In this document: positions 63,300 to 64,000 of the stretch, one piece after another
Position numbering within the stretch: the first letter of the stretch is position 1
Layout of the letters: every line of letters begins with the position of its first letter
Source of the DNA: Maritimibacter sp. REDSEA-S28_B5
Lineage (GTDB): Bacteria > Pseudomonadota > Alphaproteobacteria > Rhodobacterales > Rhodobacteraceae
DNA length: 64,000 nt
Direction: 5' to 3'
Assembly (NCBI GenBank): GCA_001626765.1
Contig: LUOO01000046.1
Coordinates: forward strand, 1-64,000
The notes under the pieces: generated by a model
Seen by the model: only the letters and a program-made list of their open reading frames with translations
What the model was told of the DNA's origin: nothing
The model's database searches: none
Position numbers and translations under genes: made by a program

Positions 63300-64000
63300 T
63301 CAGAAGCTGACGCTTTTGAGGGTCTTATACACCTCGTAGACCGACGGGCCAATGAGGATGATGAGGAGCGGCGGCACGGTAAGCAACATCGTGGCCAGCG
63401 TCATCTTGGTGGGCAGCGTGTTGGCCTTTTCTTCGGCCCGCATCACGCGTTTGTCGCGCATCTCGCCCGCATAGATGCGCAGCGATTCCGCGATCGAGGT
63501 GCCGAAGGTGGTGGACTGGATCAGCACGGTGACAAAGGACGCGACATCGGGCACCCCCGCGCGTTCGGCCATGTCGCGCAGCACCTGGATGCGGTCCTTG
63601 CCTGCCTTGATTTCCTGCGCCACGATCTCGAACTCCTCGGCGAGCGCCGGATAGCCCGAGCGGATTTCCCGCGCCACGCGGATGATCGACTGGTCGAGCG
63701 ACTGCCCGGCTTCCACGCAGACGAGCATCATGTCGAGCGCATCGGGGAATCCGTTGATGATTTCTTCCTTCCGGGTCTCCAATCGCCGGGTGATCCAGTA
63801 TTTCGGGGCCATGTAGCCCACAGCGCCCGGGATGAGCACGGTCAGGATCGTCTTTTGCGTCGAGGTATCCTCGGCATTGACGAGCCACGAATAGAGCAGG
63901 CCCAGCACGAGCAGCCCGATCCCGAGCGTGAACTGGAAGAAGTGAAAGGTGCGAACGGCGTTCTTGCCGGGATAGCCGGCCTGCAGGAGCTTCAGTTGGA
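63300..64000 (-). CDS. tadC: Type II secretion F-family protein TadC, cut by window edge
   Basis: The frame is open from the window end to the stop at 63300 (about 233 residues visible), so the N-terminus lies outside. The visible part has a membrane segment (FTLGIGLLVLGLLYSWLV), the T2SF domain (LDMMLVCVEAGQSLDQSIIRVAREI, DMAERAGVPDVASFVTVLIQSTTFGTSIAE) and a C-terminal helix (LATMLLTVPPLLIILIGP). TadC is one of the two inner-membrane platform proteins of the Flp pilus. Confidence 0.92.
   Translation of the reverse strand, partial: QLKLLQAGYPGKNAVRTFHFFQFTLGIGLLVLGLLYSWLVNAEDTSTQKTILTVLIPGAVGYMAPKYWITRRLETRKEEIINGFPDALDMMLVCVEAGQSLDQSIIRVAREIRSGYPALAEEFEIVAQEIKAGKDRIQVLRDMAERAGVPDVASFVTVLIQSTTFGTSIAESLRIYAGEMRDKRVMRAEEKANTLPTKMTLATMLLTVPPLLIILIGPSVYEVYKTLKSVSF

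Overview
The window is a stretch of high-GC chromosome from an alphaproteobacterium, most likely a Rhodobacterales (roseobacter-type) marine heterotroph. Supporting signs are the malic enzyme-phosphotransacetylase chimera, TRAP transporters, a Flp/Tad pilus cluster, a lanthanide-type PQQ alcohol dehydrogenase island, and many DUF families (DUF983, DUF3572, DUF2126, alpha-E) that are common there. No prophage, insertion sequence, CRISPR array or rRNA was recognised. One tRNA (Glu, anticodon TTC) is present.

Layout. 0-14 kb is housekeeping: malic enzyme (minus strand), a tightly overlapping nucleoside-salvage operon (cdd-deoB-add-upp), a secreted SPOR-like protein, hom, glpX, recJ and tRNA-Glu. 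14-22 kb is an apparent quinate/shikimate catabolic island: a TetR regulator, an alpha/beta hydrolase and a DUF3237 protein on one strand. Divergent from them are an NAD-type shikimate/quinate dehydrogenase, a DctPQM TRAP transporter and a two-domain QuiC 3-dehydroshikimate dehydratase. Two palindromes sit between the divergent units. 22-29 kb is the three-gene transglutaminase-DUF2126 / circularly permuted ATP-grasp-alpha-E / transglutaminase system, a predicted but largely uncharacterised peptide-forming system.

29-46.5 kb is a PQQ-dependent alcohol oxidation island. It has a regulatory module (LuxR response regulator, FIST sensor, PAS hybrid kinase), a split ABC transporter, a NosR-like flavo-iron-sulfur protein with its ApbE flavin transferase, a XoxJ-like binding protein, two c-type cytochromes, a broken PQQ-associated binding protein, a beta-propeller protein, small secreted proteins, and an ExaF/PedH-type dehydrogenase with the extra lanthanide-ligand aspartate. 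Several promoters in the island share a GGTCNWATGG box with a TAG-like -10 element about 30 bp downstream. I propose this as the island's regulon signal.

46.5-54.8 kb carries signalling and stress genes: a diguanylate cyclase paired with a heme-NO-binding-type protein that appears to lack its heme ligand, a PleD-like cyclase, and an operon of EF-hand protein, ECF sigma factor, membrane anti-sigma candidate and metal-sensor-like protein. 54.9-64 kb has an Lhr-type helicase, a DUF4405 membrane protein, an AAA ATPase, a frameshifted membrane protein and the end of a Tad pilus cluster (tadC, two TPR proteins, prepilin peptidase) cut by the window edge.

Two genes are broken by frame changes (39154-40183 and 59532-61171). 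Either could be real decay or an assembly error. All functional calls come from reading motifs and context; no database search was run.
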